Below, one piece after another: positions 33,933 to 43,222 of a stretch of 64,000 nucleotides of DNA. A program made the translations under genes and the position numbers. The stretch is from positions 1-64,000 of the forward strand of contig JALNYZ010000020.1 in assembly GCA_023229575.1 (NCBI GenBank), in the 5' to 3' direction. How positions within the stretch are numbered: the stretch's first letter is position 1; each line of letters opens with the position of its first letter. Origin of the DNA: Prolixibacteraceae bacterium (GTDB taxonomy: Bacteria > Bacteroidota > Bacteroidia > Bacteroidales > Prolixibacteraceae). The notes under the pieces were generated by a model, which was not told the DNA's origin, ran no database searches, and was given only the letters and a program-made list of their open reading frames with translations.

Positions 33933-36248
33933 ATGAAATATTTAAATTTCAAGATTTCAATACTTACTGGGTTGTTTTTTTTCCTTGTCCCCGGCGGCCA
34001 ATTATTTAGTCAGGTACAATATGTGAACCCGTTGATAGGGACCAACGAGCGGGAGGTGGTTGGCGCCGGTAAATATGCCCGTACCGACAAGGGGCAAACC
34101 TATCCGCTTGTTGGGGTGCCGAACGGGATGAACAACTGGATCCCACAAACTCACGAAAGTGAAAAGAAAGGTTTCCCCCCATATTATTATGGGGATACAG
34201 GTATCCAGGGTTTCCGTAACAGCCATTACATGAGCGGGTCGGCTGCCAAGGATTACGGTACTTTTACCATCATGCCCATGTCCGGGCAATTAATTACCGG
34301 AGCAAAAGACCGGGCATCTGCATTCAGCCATGGGGAAGAGATTGCCTCGCCCATGTATTATTCGGTTTACTTGGAACAGTATAAAGTGCTTGCCGAACTT
34401 ACCGGGCTGTCGCGTTCGGCGATGATGAAATTTACATTTCAGGTTGATGGCACCCATTACGTGGTAGTTGAACCAAACAGCGACACTGGCGATGGGTACA
34501 TTGAAATTAATCCCGAAAAGAACGAAATCTCAGGTTACAACCCGGTTTCGCGCATATATCAGAGTTGGGGCAGTCCAGCCGGATTTAGTGCCTATTTTGT
34601 GGTCAGGTTCGATAAACCATTTGCTGCGTACGGAACATGGGAAAATAATGTCATTAAAAATAGCCAAAGAAAATCAAAGGGCGAAAAAACGCAGGTTGGC
34701 GCTTTCGTTCAATTTTCTAAAACTCCTGAAGTTGTTCAGGTAAGGATGGCCAGCTCGTTCACAAACATCGAAGAAGCGCGCCGGAACCTGGAGTCAGAAA
34801 TTCCGCAGTGGAAATTTGCGCAAGTTAAAAACGTTTCGGAGGCCGCATGGAATGGGGCTTTGGGCAAAATCAGGATAAAAGGGGCTTCGCAAAAAGATCT
34901 GATAAAGTTCTACACAGCTATGTACACGGCCAACCAACTACCCAGGGTATTTAACGACGCAGATGGCTCTTACGTTGGGTTTGCCGGAGAAAAGCAGGTA
35001 CACCAGGCAAAAGGGTTCGACTACTATACCGATTATTCGATGTGGGACACGTACCGAGCCGTCCATCCGTTGTACACCATCCTTCAACCGCAACGGAGCG
35101 GCGACATGGCTCGTTCGCTTATCCTGATGGGGCAACAAGGCGGGTGGTTGCCAATTTTCCCCTTGTATAACAGTTATACCTCGGCCATGATCGGCGACCA
35201 CGGTATTTCCATGATCGGTGATGCTTACATCAAAGGCATTAAAGGTTTCGATATTGAGGCTGCCTACAGCCTGATGCGAAAAAATGCCTTTGAATTTAAT
35301 ACCGACTATCCAAGTTATAAAGATGGTAAAGGGCGCAGGGCTTTGAAGTCGTACCTGCAATATGGTTATATTCCACTGGAAGATACGGTAAAGGAGGCGT
35401 TTCACCAACGGGAACAGGTATCCCGTACCCTTGAATATGCTTACGATGATTACGTTCTTTCGCAGGTGGCCAGGAAACTGGGCAAGACGGACGATTACAA
35501 AGAACTGCTGCGCCGGTCGGAAAACCACAAAAACGTGTACGATACGGTCAGTGGCTTCGCTCGTGGCCGCCATGCAGACGGGAAATGGGTTGAAAAATTT
35601 AATGCCTACGTTCATGGGCACAGTAGTAAGGATACGGGAAATTTCTTCATTTGCGAAGGTACCCCCTTCCAATATACCTGGTCTGTTCCGCAGGATGTTG
35701 CGGGCCTGGTTCGCCTGATGGGAGGGGAAAAGCCTTTCCTGAATAAGCTTGACCGTTTTTTTAATGAGACCCATTACTGGCACGGGAACGAACCCTGCCA
35801 TCATATTGCTTACCTCTATCCATACGCAGGGGAACCCTGGAAGACCCAGGAATGGGTTAGGAAGATCGTTAAGAGTGAATATGAACCTGTCCCCAATGGT
35901 TTATGTGGAAACGATGATGCAGGGCAGATGTCGGCATGGCTCGTTTTTAGCATGATAGGCTTTTATCCTGTTTGCCCCGGCATGCCCTATTATGTGATCG
36001 GCAGCCCGATGTTCGAAGAGGTCAGCATCCAGGTCGAAAACAATAAGTTGTTCACCATAAGGACTATAAATAATTCCGCCAAGAATATCTATATCCAATC
36101 GTCCAGGTTGAACGGGGAACCCTTTGACCGATCGTTTATCTGGCACGACGAAATAGTCAAAGGGGGTGAATTGGTTTTTGTAATGGGCGACCACCCTAAC
36201 AAAACCTGGGCAACCAGTATCGAAAGTATCCCTCCGGCGATTCGTTGA
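33933..36248 (+). CDS. GH92 alpha-mannosidase
   Basis: A 771-residue secreted GH92 enzyme with a signal peptide ending LFSQ. The family start VNPLIGTNER is followed by YPLVGVPNGM, GFRNSHYMSG, the toroid motif DYSMWDTYRAVHPL, then GNEPCHHIAYLYPYAG and NDDAGQMSAWLVFSMIGFYPVCPG near the C-terminus, the latter two carrying the calcium-site and catalytic acids of the family. GH92 enzymes are exo-acting, calcium-dependent alpha-mannosidases. It likely trims terminal mannose from the target glycan before import. It opens after a hairpin element and is followed directly by the ROK kinase gene. Confidence 0.93.
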   Translation: MKYLNFKISILTGLFFFLVPGGQLFSQVQYVNPLIGTNEREVVGAGKYARTDKGQTYPLVGVPNGMNNWIPQTHESEKKGFPPYYYGDTGIQGFRNSHYMSGSAAKDYGTFTIMPMSGQLITGAKDRASAFSHGEEIASPMYYSVYLEQYKVLAELTGLSRSAMMKFTFQVDGTHYVVVEPNSDTGDGYIEINPEKNEISGYNPVSRIYQSWGSPAGFSAYFVVRFDKPFAAYGTWENNVIKNSQRKSKGEKTQVGAFVQFSKTPEVVQVRMASSFTNIEEARRNLESEIPQWKFAQVKNVSEAAWNGALGKIRIKGASQKDLIKFYTAMYTANQLPRVFNDADGSYVGFAGEKQVHQAKGFDYYTDYSMWDTYRAVHPLYTILQPQRSGDMARSLILMGQQGGWLPIFPLYNSYTSAMIGDHGISMIGDAYIKGIKGFDIEAAYSLMRKNAFEFNTDYPSYKDGKGRRALKSYLQYGYIPLEDTVKEAFHQREQVSRTLEYAYDDYVLSQVARKLGKTDDYKELLRRSENHKNVYDTVSGFARGRHADGKWVEKFNAYVHGHSSKDTGNFFICEGTPFQYTWSVPQDVAGLVRLMGGEKPFLNKLDRFFNETHYWHGNEPCHHIAYLYPYAGEPWKTQEWVRKIVKSEYEPVPNGLCGNDDAGQMSAWLVFSMIGFYPVCPGMPYYVIGSPMFEEVSIQVENNKLFTIRTINNSAKNIYIQSSRLNGEPFDRSFIWHDEIVKGGELVFVMGDHPNKTWATSIESIPPAIR

Positions 36249-36285
36249 AAAATTGAGAACCTACAGAAAATTTAAAAAGAAGAAC

Positions 36286-37266
36286 ATGAGTACAATAATT
36301 GGTATTGATCTAGGCGGCACCAAATGTGCAGTTATCCTGGGGCAGATTGACAAAAATGGCCAACCAACAGTTATTAGCAAAGTGGTAGTCCCCACCAAAG
36401 ATCACGTTGACCCTTACCAAATGGTCGGCCGGTTGCAGCAGGAAATGGAGGGTTTGCTTGCAACGCATCAAGTCGATATTCAAACCTTGGCTTCGATCGG
36501 AATTAGTTGCGGAGGCCCGCTGGACAGTGTGCGGGGCGTGATTTTATCACCTCCGAACCTCCCAGGCTGGGACGAAGTTCCGATAGTGAAATTGTTCGTT
36601 GACAAATATGGGATATCCACAGCCATTCAAAACGATGCCAATGCCTGTGCTTTGGCCGAATGGAAGTTTGGAGCTGGCAGGGGAACTAAAAACATGATCT
36701 TCCTGACCTTTGGAACCGGCCTTGGCGCCGGGTTAATACTGGATGAAAAACTTTATGCCGGGACAAACGACAATGCCGGGGAAGTAGGCCATATCCGGCT
36801 TGACAATTTTGGCCCGGTGGGCTACGGCAAGTCAGGGTCGTTCGAGGGTTTTTGCAGTGGTGGAGGAATAGCCCAGTTGGCTAGGCTGAAAGCAATGGAA
36901 AAGTTACAGATGGGCGAAAAGGTTTCTTTTTGTAATCGGACTTCTGAACTTGAGTTAATAACTGCACAAGGTGTTGCTGAGGCTGCCAACAGTGGCGACC
37001 CGATTGCCCTGGAGGTTTATGGCATCTGCGGCACTTACCTTGGCAAAGGTATTTCTGTCCTGATGGATATCCTGAACCCCGAATGTATTGTCATTGGAAG
37101 TATCTATGTCCGTGCCAGTCATCTTTTAATTCCATCTCTTGAAAAAGAACTTCAGGTGGAGGCTTTGCCTCTGGCCCGGAGCGTATGCCGGGTTGTACCT
37201 GCCGAATTGGATGAACAAATCGGCGACATGGCTTCCTTTTCGGTGGCCGCCAACCAACTCAAATAA
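36286..37266 (+). CDS. ROK-family sugar kinase-like protein
   Basis: A 326-residue cytoplasmic ROK protein. ATG 36286 (MSTIIGIDLGGTKCAVIL) is the clear start; an in-frame TTG at 36253 is rejected. The phosphate-1 motif DLGGTKC, the sugar-binding QNDANACALAEWKFGAGRG, the phosphate-2 motif LTFGTGLGAGLI, and GEVGHIRL are present. The usual ROK zinc motif (CxCGxxGCxE) is replaced by the Cys-poor segment FGPVGYGKSGSFEG, so zinc binding is probably lost. No N-terminal DNA-binding domain exists, so it is a kinase, perhaps for mannose released by GH92; the substrate is inferred. Confidence 0.82.
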   Translation: MSTIIGIDLGGTKCAVILGQIDKNGQPTVISKVVVPTKDHVDPYQMVGRLQQEMEGLLATHQVDIQTLASIGISCGGPLDSVRGVILSPPNLPGWDEVPIVKLFVDKYGISTAIQNDANACALAEWKFGAGRGTKNMIFLTFGTGLGAGLILDEKLYAGTNDNAGEVGHIRLDNFGPVGYGKSGSFEGFCSGGGIAQLARLKAMEKLQMGEKVSFCNRTSELELITAQGVAEAANSGDPIALEVYGICGTYLGKGISVLMDILNPECIVIGSIYVRASHLLIPSLEKELQVEALPLARSVCRVVPAELDEQIGDMASFSVAANQLK

Positions 37267-37278
37267 ATATATACTAAA

Positions 37279-37875
37279 ATGATAATTGATCAGATCAGAG
37301 AGAATTTCCGACAGGCACAGGAAGTACTCGACAATTTTATTTCGCATCCACAAACCTGGGAAAAGCTTGAGAAAGCAGGAGAATTCATGGTTCAGTCTTT
37401 AAAATCAGGAAATAAAATTATTTCCTGCGGCAATGGCGGTTCATTGTGCGATGCCATGCACTTTGCAGAGGAGTTGACTGGAAGGTTTCAGCAAGACCGG
37501 ACGCCTTTACCGGCATTTGCCATCTGTGATCCATCACATATCACCTGTGTGGCCAACGATTTTGGCTACGATCAAATCTTCTCCCGTACCGTGGAAGCTT
37601 TGGGTAAACCTGGCGATGTGCTATTGGCAATCAGCAGTAGCGGAAACTCTCAGAATGTGGTCAATGCCATTGATTCGGCCAAATATTGTGGAATGAAAGT
37701 GGTTGGCCTGACCGGAAAGACTGGCGGCCAAATGTCCGCATTGTGTGATGTGGAAATCTACGTTCCGTACAACGGGTATTCTGACCGTATCCAGGAGATT
37801 CACATCCAAGTCATTCATTCGCTGGTGAACTACATCGAATTGAGTATGCAGAAACAACTAAAAGTAGTAAAATAA
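37279..37875 (+). CDS. SIS-domain sugar-phosphate isomerase, GmhA-like
   Basis: A 198-residue SIS-domain protein very close in pattern to sedoheptulose-7-phosphate isomerase: NGGSLCDAMHFAEELTGRF, then ANDFGYDQIFSRTVEALG, the phosphate loop SSSGNSQNVVNAI, VGLTGKTGGQMSALCD, and the closing DRIQEIHIQVIHSLVNYIE with the His and Glu of the GmhA active site. It lies 12 bases after the ROK kinase gene. GmhA normally serves ADP-heptose synthesis; inside a sugar-utilisation locus, next to a kinase and permease, it may isomerise another sugar phosphate. This is inference. Confidence 0.86.
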   Translation: MIIDQIRENFRQAQEVLDNFISHPQTWEKLEKAGEFMVQSLKSGNKIISCGNGGSLCDAMHFAEELTGRFQQDRTPLPAFAICDPSHITCVANDFGYDQIFSRTVEALGKPGDVLLAISSSGNSQNVVNAIDSAKYCGMKVVGLTGKTGGQMSALCDVEIYVPYNGYSDRIQEIHIQVIHSLVNYIELSMQKQLKVVK

Positions 37876-37901
37876 ACTAACAACAAATTAAGATAGACAA
37901 A

Positions 37902-39065
37902 ATGCAGCAAAAGATTAATATTAAACATGTTTTGCCAGTAATGTTTGGTTTCTTCGTGATGGGTTTTGTAGATGTAGTTGGTATTGCCTCGAATTACATC
38001 AAACAGGATTTTCAGTTAAACGATACGGTTGCCAACCTGGTACTAATGATGTTATATGTTTGGTTTGTCCTGTTCTCAATTCCTACTGGGATGCTGATGG
38101 GTAGGATTGGCCGTCGCAAAACCGTATTGTTGAGTATAGTGATTACTTCACTGGCGCTTTTTGTGCCGATTGTTTCGTACAATTTTATTACGGTGCTGTT
38201 GGCCTTGTCCTTGCTTGGAATTGGCAATGCGATGCTTCAGGTATCTTTAAACCCGTTGGTGGGCGATGTTGTTCCTGATTCGAAGTTGGCCAGCAGCCTT
38301 ACCTTCGGGCAGTTTGTCAAGTCCATTTCCTCTTTTCTAGGACCTGTACTAGCTGGAGGGGCAGCACTTTACCTGGGGAACTGGCGTTACCTGTTCCCTA
38401 TATTTGGCGGCATATCGGTGCTTGCTGCCATCTGGTTAAATTCGGTACATTTTAAAGAGACCAGCCATTCCGGACAAAAGGGCTCTTTTATGGGAAGCTT
38501 ACGGTTGTTGGGCGATCCGGTTATCCTTGGGTTTTTTATCGGGATACTGCTTGTTGTGGGGATCGATGTTGGGCTAAATGTGTCCATTCCCAAGTACCTG
38601 ATGTTTAGAGGCAACCTGCAACTGGCAGAAGCCGGGCTGGGTATTAGTTTGTATTTTGCGGCCAAAACAGCCGGGGCATTCCTGGGAGCTATCCTTTTAG
38701 CCCATATTTCGGCCAGCAAGTTCTACACCGTGACCGTTGTTTTGTCCATATTATCGTTGGCCTTTACTTTATTGACGCCAACAATTGCAGGGGTTTATAT
38801 CGGTATTTTTCTATTAGGCCTTACTGTATCCAATATTTTTTCACTCATATTTTTCAAGGCATTATTGCATAAACCTGGTTTCCGGAATGAGATTTCGGGC
38901 TTAATGATGATGGGTGTAATCGGTGGTGCCTTCATCTCGCTTGCGATGGGCATTGTTTCCGACCACTTTGGGTTGATAGCCGGGATGATGGTGTTGGGCG
39001 TTTGCATGCTTTATTTATTGGGAAATTCAATGGTGAAAAATAAAAGTAAAAGTCAAGAGTCCTGA
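37902..39065 (+). CDS. MFS sugar permease, FucP/GluP-like
   Basis: A 387-residue integral inner-membrane protein with about twelve hydrophobic segments. The MFS loop after the second helix is present as GRIGRRKT, and the N-terminal half has GFFVMGFVDVVGIASNYIKQDF and LGIGNAMLQVSLNPLVGDVV, resembling the FucP/glucose-galactose symporter branch. It should import a monosaccharide released by the locus in symport with protons. It follows the kinase and isomerase genes closely, so the three likely handle the same sugar. A second, clearer FucP-type permease is encoded at 46-47.6 kb. Confidence 0.83.
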   Translation: MQQKINIKHVLPVMFGFFVMGFVDVVGIASNYIKQDFQLNDTVANLVLMMLYVWFVLFSIPTGMLMGRIGRRKTVLLSIVITSLALFVPIVSYNFITVLLALSLLGIGNAMLQVSLNPLVGDVVPDSKLASSLTFGQFVKSISSFLGPVLAGGAALYLGNWRYLFPIFGGISVLAAIWLNSVHFKETSHSGQKGSFMGSLRLLGDPVILGFFIGILLVVGIDVGLNVSIPKYLMFRGNLQLAEAGLGISLYFAAKTAGAFLGAILLAHISASKFYTVTVVLSILSLAFTLLTPTIAGVYIGIFLLGLTVSNIFSLIFFKALLHKPGFRNEISGLMMMGVIGGAFISLAMGIVSDHFGLIAGMMVLGVCMLYLLGNSMVKNKSKSQES

Positions 39066-39183
39066 AGTATGCCTATCTGGTATAGTGCGAAATAGGAAGT
39101 GGACAGGGTTTTCTACCAAAAATTGCTATACAAAAAATGAAAATACGATTTAGAATACAACACATAAATTAATAAAAAAAAAC

Positions 39184-40323
39184 ATGAGTAGAAGAGAAGA
39201 TTTTGAAAAAACGTTAGCCCATATCCAACCTGAAAACCTCATCATTGATTTGGGCGGTTGCCCATTGTCGACCATGGAAGGCAAAAGTATGTTTACTTTG
39301 CTCGAGTTCCTGGGGCATAAAATCCCCCAAAATATTGAACCGGTAAAGTTCGGGAAGACCAGAAGACTTGACGAGAGGATACTGAATTACCTGGACATCG
39401 ATACGAGGTCGGTAGGCGAGATATTTACGCCAAAAAATTCGTTGTTCGAAGAGATATCAGACAAAGAGTACATCGACGAATGGGGGATCAGGCGGGTTTA
39501 TACCGGGTTGTATTGGGAGCAGGTGAGCTACCCGTTAAAAAATTCGACCGTCGAGGACTTGGATAAGTTCAGGTGGCCAGACCCGGATTCGATCGACCCG
39601 AAAGAGATTGAGAAGGCTGTCCAGGAGTCCAAAAAATTGTTTGAAGAAACCGACTATGTGATCTGTGCCGAGCATCCGATCTACGGAGTTTTTGAACTGG
39701 GTTGCTGGATGTGCGGTTTCGACGATTTTCTTTTGCGAATGATTGAGGATGTTGAATGGGTAGAAAAATTCTTTGATAAGATTTACGACTATCAAAAAAG
39801 GGTCATTGAAATCTATTACGGTGCACTGGGGAAATATATCCATTATACCTCAAGCGGTGACGATTTTGCGACCCAAACCAGTCTGTTTGTTTCGGTCGAA
39901 ATGTTTTCGGAACTGGTCAAACCGTATTTAAAGAAACGGATCGTCTATACGAAGCAATTCACCGATGCTGCTTTCCTTCACCATTCTTGTGGTAGTGTTT
40001 TCCCATTAATCGGAGAACTGATCGATGCCGGGGTTGAAATCTTGAACCCTATCCAGCCCAAGGCCACTTACATGAATCCTGCCAACCTGAAAGACAATTA
40101 TGGCGATGGAATTGTGTTTCATGGTGGGATTGATACGCAAGATCTGTTGCCGTTCGGGAACAAGGAAAGCATTGAGGAGAATGTCAAAAGTACAATAAGC
40201 ATCCTGAACAACTCTGGTGGTTATCTGTTTGCAGCCGCCCATTGTATCCAGGAAGATGTCCCCCCGCAGAACCTGATCTATATGTTTGAGGCTGCAAGAA
40301 AATTCGGGAGAAATAAAAACTAG
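39184..40323 (+). CDS. Uroporphyrinogen decarboxylase-superfamily protein, copy 2
   Basis: A 379-residue URO-D/MtaA-superfamily TIM barrel, distantly related to the copy near 22 kb. The opening SRREDFEKTLAHIQPENLIIDLGG, the zinc-type motif His267-Ser-Cys269-Gly (HHSCGSVFPLI), DAGVEILNPIQPKATYMNP, VFHGGIDTQDLLPFG and FAAAHCIQEDVPPQNL follow the family. Unlike copy 1, the last motif carries HC rather than HN, giving an extra possible metal ligand. It ends the plus-strand PUL run and is convergent with the GH29 gene. Its reaction in glycan use is not known. Confidence 0.76.
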   Translation: MSRREDFEKTLAHIQPENLIIDLGGCPLSTMEGKSMFTLLEFLGHKIPQNIEPVKFGKTRRLDERILNYLDIDTRSVGEIFTPKNSLFEEISDKEYIDEWGIRRVYTGLYWEQVSYPLKNSTVEDLDKFRWPDPDSIDPKEIEKAVQESKKLFEETDYVICAEHPIYGVFELGCWMCGFDDFLLRMIEDVEWVEKFFDKIYDYQKRVIEIYYGALGKYIHYTSSGDDFATQTSLFVSVEMFSELVKPYLKKRIVYTKQFTDAAFLHHSCGSVFPLIGELIDAGVEILNPIQPKATYMNPANLKDNYGDGIVFHGGIDTQDLLPFGNKESIEENVKSTISILNNSGGYLFAAAHCIQEDVPPQNLIYMFEAARKFGRNKN

Positions 40324-40344
40324 TTGATCATTAAAAGAATATAC

Positions 40345-40366
40345 AACAATGATTATTAGCATTGTT
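40345..40366. terminator. Weak hairpin between convergent URO-D-like and GH29 genes
   Basis: AACAATG at 40345-40351 pairs with CATTGTT at 40360-40366 around an 8-base loop. The stem is short and AT-rich and no T-run follows, so a terminator role is only tentative. Confidence 0.3.
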
Positions 40367-40463
40367 CTGTCAATTTCTGGCGTGTAAAAGTCAACAGAAT
40401 TGCAAGTAAACTCGATTACCTGTCTATCAGTTAAGAAGAAGAGCTTATCTTTGTGCCAAATAA

Positions 40464-41975
40464 CTATTTCTTGAACTCAACCTTAAACGTTGCCACTTCC
40501 CAGTCGGGTAGTTTAGCGGGCTTCGCAATAACCAACGCTTCTGCCTCCTGTTTCCAAGTCAATTTCTCCTTGCTACCAAGAAGGGAAACCGATTTTATCT
40601 TTTTGTCCGACAATTTTGAGTTTTTCCCAAGAGAGGAAATTTTGACATCCACCGCAGGGCTTTTCATGCAAAAAGCATAGAGCGTCTCCCCTTTTTGGGT
40701 AAACCGAATGTCTGATGAGTCATAGGGACGTACATCCTTTACCCCGCCAAATCTTCCCTTTTCCTGGCTTTTCTTTGTTGTCGGACCTTCGCCGTAAATC
40801 TTCCAGGGACGTGTGCCATAGATGGCTTCTCCATTGTCCGGGGTCCATTTGGCAATTACATCCAAAATAGCCAGAACATCCGGTTCGAGATCTCCTTCCG
40901 GAGTTTGTACCACATTAAGCAACAGGTTGCCATTTTTGCTCACAATATCAATCAGCATCTGAATGACCTGCGTTCCCGTCATGTATTTTTGTCCGGTGCG
41001 ATAGTACCAGTCACCAATGGAGGTATCCGTTTGCCAGGGATAAGGGCTGATGGAATCCATTGCTCCCCGCTCAAGATCCTGTACCCATCGGCCTTCCGAA
41101 GCACGCAATTTACACGTATAAACTGCCTCAAGTTTACCGTTGTTTTTGGAGATATCCTGGTTATAATAATGCGCCAGCATGTCCCTGCCAACTTCCCCGA
41201 AAGGAAGTTCACTGTCTGAATAGAGCAGGTCCGGTTTGTACATGTCTATCAACTCGGTGATGCAGGTCAGCCAGTTTTTCTGGTTATCCAAATTATTGGT
41301 CAGCCACTCTTTGTCGTTGTCAGCGGTTTTAGGATGATACAGATCTTCGAATTCAGGATTGGTTCCATCGTAAGGAACACCCGCCATCGGACCGGTTTTG
41401 TCGGCGCCCCTGCTCGACTGGAACCATGTATAACTTGCTCCCAGGTGTTCGGATACCCCAAAACGCAATCCCTCCTTTTTGGCTGCCTTTTGCCACAAGC
41501 CTACCATGTCTTTTTTAGGCCCCATATTCACCGCATTCCATTTATGAATCTTGGAGTTCCACAAAAAGAAATCATCATGATGGGTGGCCATGCTGACAAA
41601 ATATTTGGCCCCCACTTTTTTGTACAATGCCATCAATTGCTCAGGGTCCCACCGCTCTGCTTTCCACAAAGGAATGATATCCTTGTAGCCGAATTTGGAT
41701 GGGTGCCCATAATGCGCTACATGGTATTTGTAATCGCCGCTACCCTCCTGATACAACTGCTTGGCATACCAGTCTCCCTGGCGGGGAACTGCCTGCGGAC
41801 CCCAGTGCGCCCATATACCAAATTTGGCATCACGGAACCACTCGGGATAGGTGTACTGCTTAAAGGATTCGAGTGTTGGTTGGAATTTCTGAGCCAGCAC
41901 AGGACTGTTGGTCAGGATGCTGATGGCAAAAACCAGCAGAATCCAATTCTTGGATGAAGGAAAATTTTTTCTCAT
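40464..41975 (-). CDS. GH29 alpha-L-fucosidase
   Basis: A 503-residue secreted enzyme with a signal peptide ending LAQ. The GH29 start WFRDAKFGIWAHWGPQAVP is followed by YFVSMATHHDDFFLWNSK, FGVSEHLG and the nucleophile strand DLLYSDSELPFG (Asp in YSD). The C-terminal part from about residue 400 is a beta-domain. It is a retaining alpha-L-fucosidase acting in the periplasm or on the surface. It is encoded opposite the PUL run, but fits the fucose permease, mutarotase and isomerase genes downstream. The general acid cannot be placed with confidence by eye. Confidence 0.92.
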   Translation of the reverse strand: MRKNFPSSKNWILLVFAISILTNSPVLAQKFQPTLESFKQYTYPEWFRDAKFGIWAHWGPQAVPRQGDWYAKQLYQEGSGDYKYHVAHYGHPSKFGYKDIIPLWKAERWDPEQLMALYKKVGAKYFVSMATHHDDFFLWNSKIHKWNAVNMGPKKDMVGLWQKAAKKEGLRFGVSEHLGASYTWFQSSRGADKTGPMAGVPYDGTNPEFEDLYHPKTADNDKEWLTNNLDNQKNWLTCITELIDMYKPDLLYSDSELPFGEVGRDMLAHYYNQDISKNNGKLEAVYTCKLRASEGRWVQDLERGAMDSISPYPWQTDTSIGDWYYRTGQKYMTGTQVIQMLIDIVSKNGNLLLNVVQTPEGDLEPDVLAILDVIAKWTPDNGEAIYGTRPWKIYGEGPTTKKSQEKGRFGGVKDVRPYDSSDIRFTQKGETLYAFCMKSPAVDVKISSLGKNSKLSDKKIKSVSLLGSKEKLTWKQEAEALVIAKPAKLPDWEVATFKVEFKK

Positions 41976-42025
41976 TTTTTAAGTTTAATGTAATTTTACA
42001 CACGCTTAATTAATCATCAAAAACA

Positions 42026-42120
42026 CTTTGTGATCCTTTGTGTCGGACTTCGTGACCTTGTGGTTATTTTCTATTTCACCACAAAGGGTCCAAAGAAAAA
42101 CACGAAGGAAACGAAGGGGA
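42026..42120. repeat. CTTTGTG tandem/inverted repeat, locus 1
   Basis: Four copies of a CTTTGTG-type heptamer (CTTTGTG 42026 and 42036, CTTCGTG 42048, CTTGTGG 42057) with about 10-12 bp spacing are followed by reverse-orientation units (CACAAAG, CCAAAG, CACGAAG, ACGAAG). The two halves can fold on each other (TTGTGGT with ACCACAA). It lies between the GH29 gene and the end of the GDP-sugar operon. The same motif recurs near 57.8 and 62.0 kb. Confidence 0.75.
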
Positions 42121-42135
42121 CAAATATTACAATCG

Positions 42136-43215
42136 CTACAAGTATTGCCCAAGTTCCAGTTTTGTGATTTCACTAACCACCTGTTTGATATTTTCGGCCT
42201 GGTCGCGTTTGCAGACCAGAATGGTATTCCCCTCCTGAACGACAATCACATCTTCCAGTCCGACTACAGCAACCAGACTGTCCTGTGCATGGACAAATGA
42301 ATTCTTCGTCTCCTGAGCGATCACCTTTCCGCTCAGGGCATTCAGATTTTTGTCCTTTTGGCTAAATTTATAGACCTCTTCCCAACTGCCCAAATCGTTC
42401 CAGACAAAGTCGCCCTGTACCAAAAAAACATTTTGCGCCTTCTCCAGAATGCCATAGTCGATAGAAATCGAAGCAACATCTCTGTAAATTTTGTCCAGTG
42501 CAGTTTCGAACTGTTCAGTACCAATATAGGCTTTGATTTCTTCAAGGGATGCATAAAGCTCAGGTGCATATTTTTTCACAGAATCCAGAAAAACGGAGAC
42601 TTTGAAAACAAAAATTCCGCTGTTCCAGTAGAATCCCCCCTGTTGAAGATACCCGGTAGCAACTTCAACGTTAGGCTTCTCAACAAATTGTCTAACGGAA
42701 TAGGATTTAATCAGTTGCCCAAGTTTTACCTCTTCTGAAGTTTGAACATATCCATATCCGGTAGCCGGGTATTTCGGGGTAATCCCGATGGTCACGATTC
42801 CATCCGTTTTCCCTGCTACCAAAGCGGCCGATTCGATGGTCTCCTTGAAGAGTTTCTCATTGTCGATGAGATGGTCGGAAGGAGAAACAATCAGTATTCC
42901 TTCAGTATCTTTTTCAGCGATGACCAGGGCTGCCAAACCTATGGCAGGCAAGGTATTTTTGCCGACCGGTTCATAAATCAGGTTTCTATGCAGAAGATTG
43001 GTAATTTGTTCCTCCAGGACATCCTGTTGGGATTTGGCCGAGATAATATAAATACGCTCTTCCGGCAAAAACTTCGAAAACCGCTTTACCGTCTCCTGAA
43101 TCAGTGACTGATCCCCAAAAATATTGAGATACTGCTTGGGTTTACTTACCCGGCTACGCGGCCAGAAACGCGTTCCTGACCCTCCCGCCATGATCAGACA
43201 ATAATTACGGCTCAT
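42136..43215 (-). CDS. manC: Mannose-1-phosphate guanylyltransferase
   Basis: A 359-residue GDP-mannose pyrophosphorylase. The nucleotide-binding signature AGGSGTRFWPRSR is at the N-terminus after MSRNYCLIM, followed by QYLNIFGDQSLIQETV, the SPSDHLI metal-site motif and FVEKPN. The C-terminal isomerase domain of bifunctional ManC/ManA proteins is absent, so it makes GDP-mannose from mannose-1-phosphate only. It is the third gene of a tight operon; its product is the substrate of the epimerase encoded by the first gene. Confidence 0.92.
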   Translation of the reverse strand: MSRNYCLIMAGGSGTRFWPRSRVSKPKQYLNIFGDQSLIQETVKRFSKFLPEERIYIISAKSQQDVLEEQITNLLHRNLIYEPVGKNTLPAIGLAALVIAEKDTEGILIVSPSDHLIDNEKLFKETIESAALVAGKTDGIVTIGITPKYPATGYGYVQTSEEVKLGQLIKSYSVRQFVEKPNVEVATGYLQQGGFYWNSGIFVFKVSVFLDSVKKYAPELYASLEEIKAYIGTEQFETALDKIYRDVASISIDYGILEKAQNVFLVQGDFVWNDLGSWEEVYKFSQKDKNLNALSGKVIAQETKNSFVHAQDSLVAVVGLEDVIVVQEGNTILVCKRDQAENIKQVVSEITKLELGQYL

Positions 43216-43222
43216 CGTCGAA

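Noticed and set aside
34938..35804. A 288-codon minus-strand frame
   Set aside because: It is antisense to the GH92 gene, which carries all family motifs; composition of the antisense product is not protein-like.
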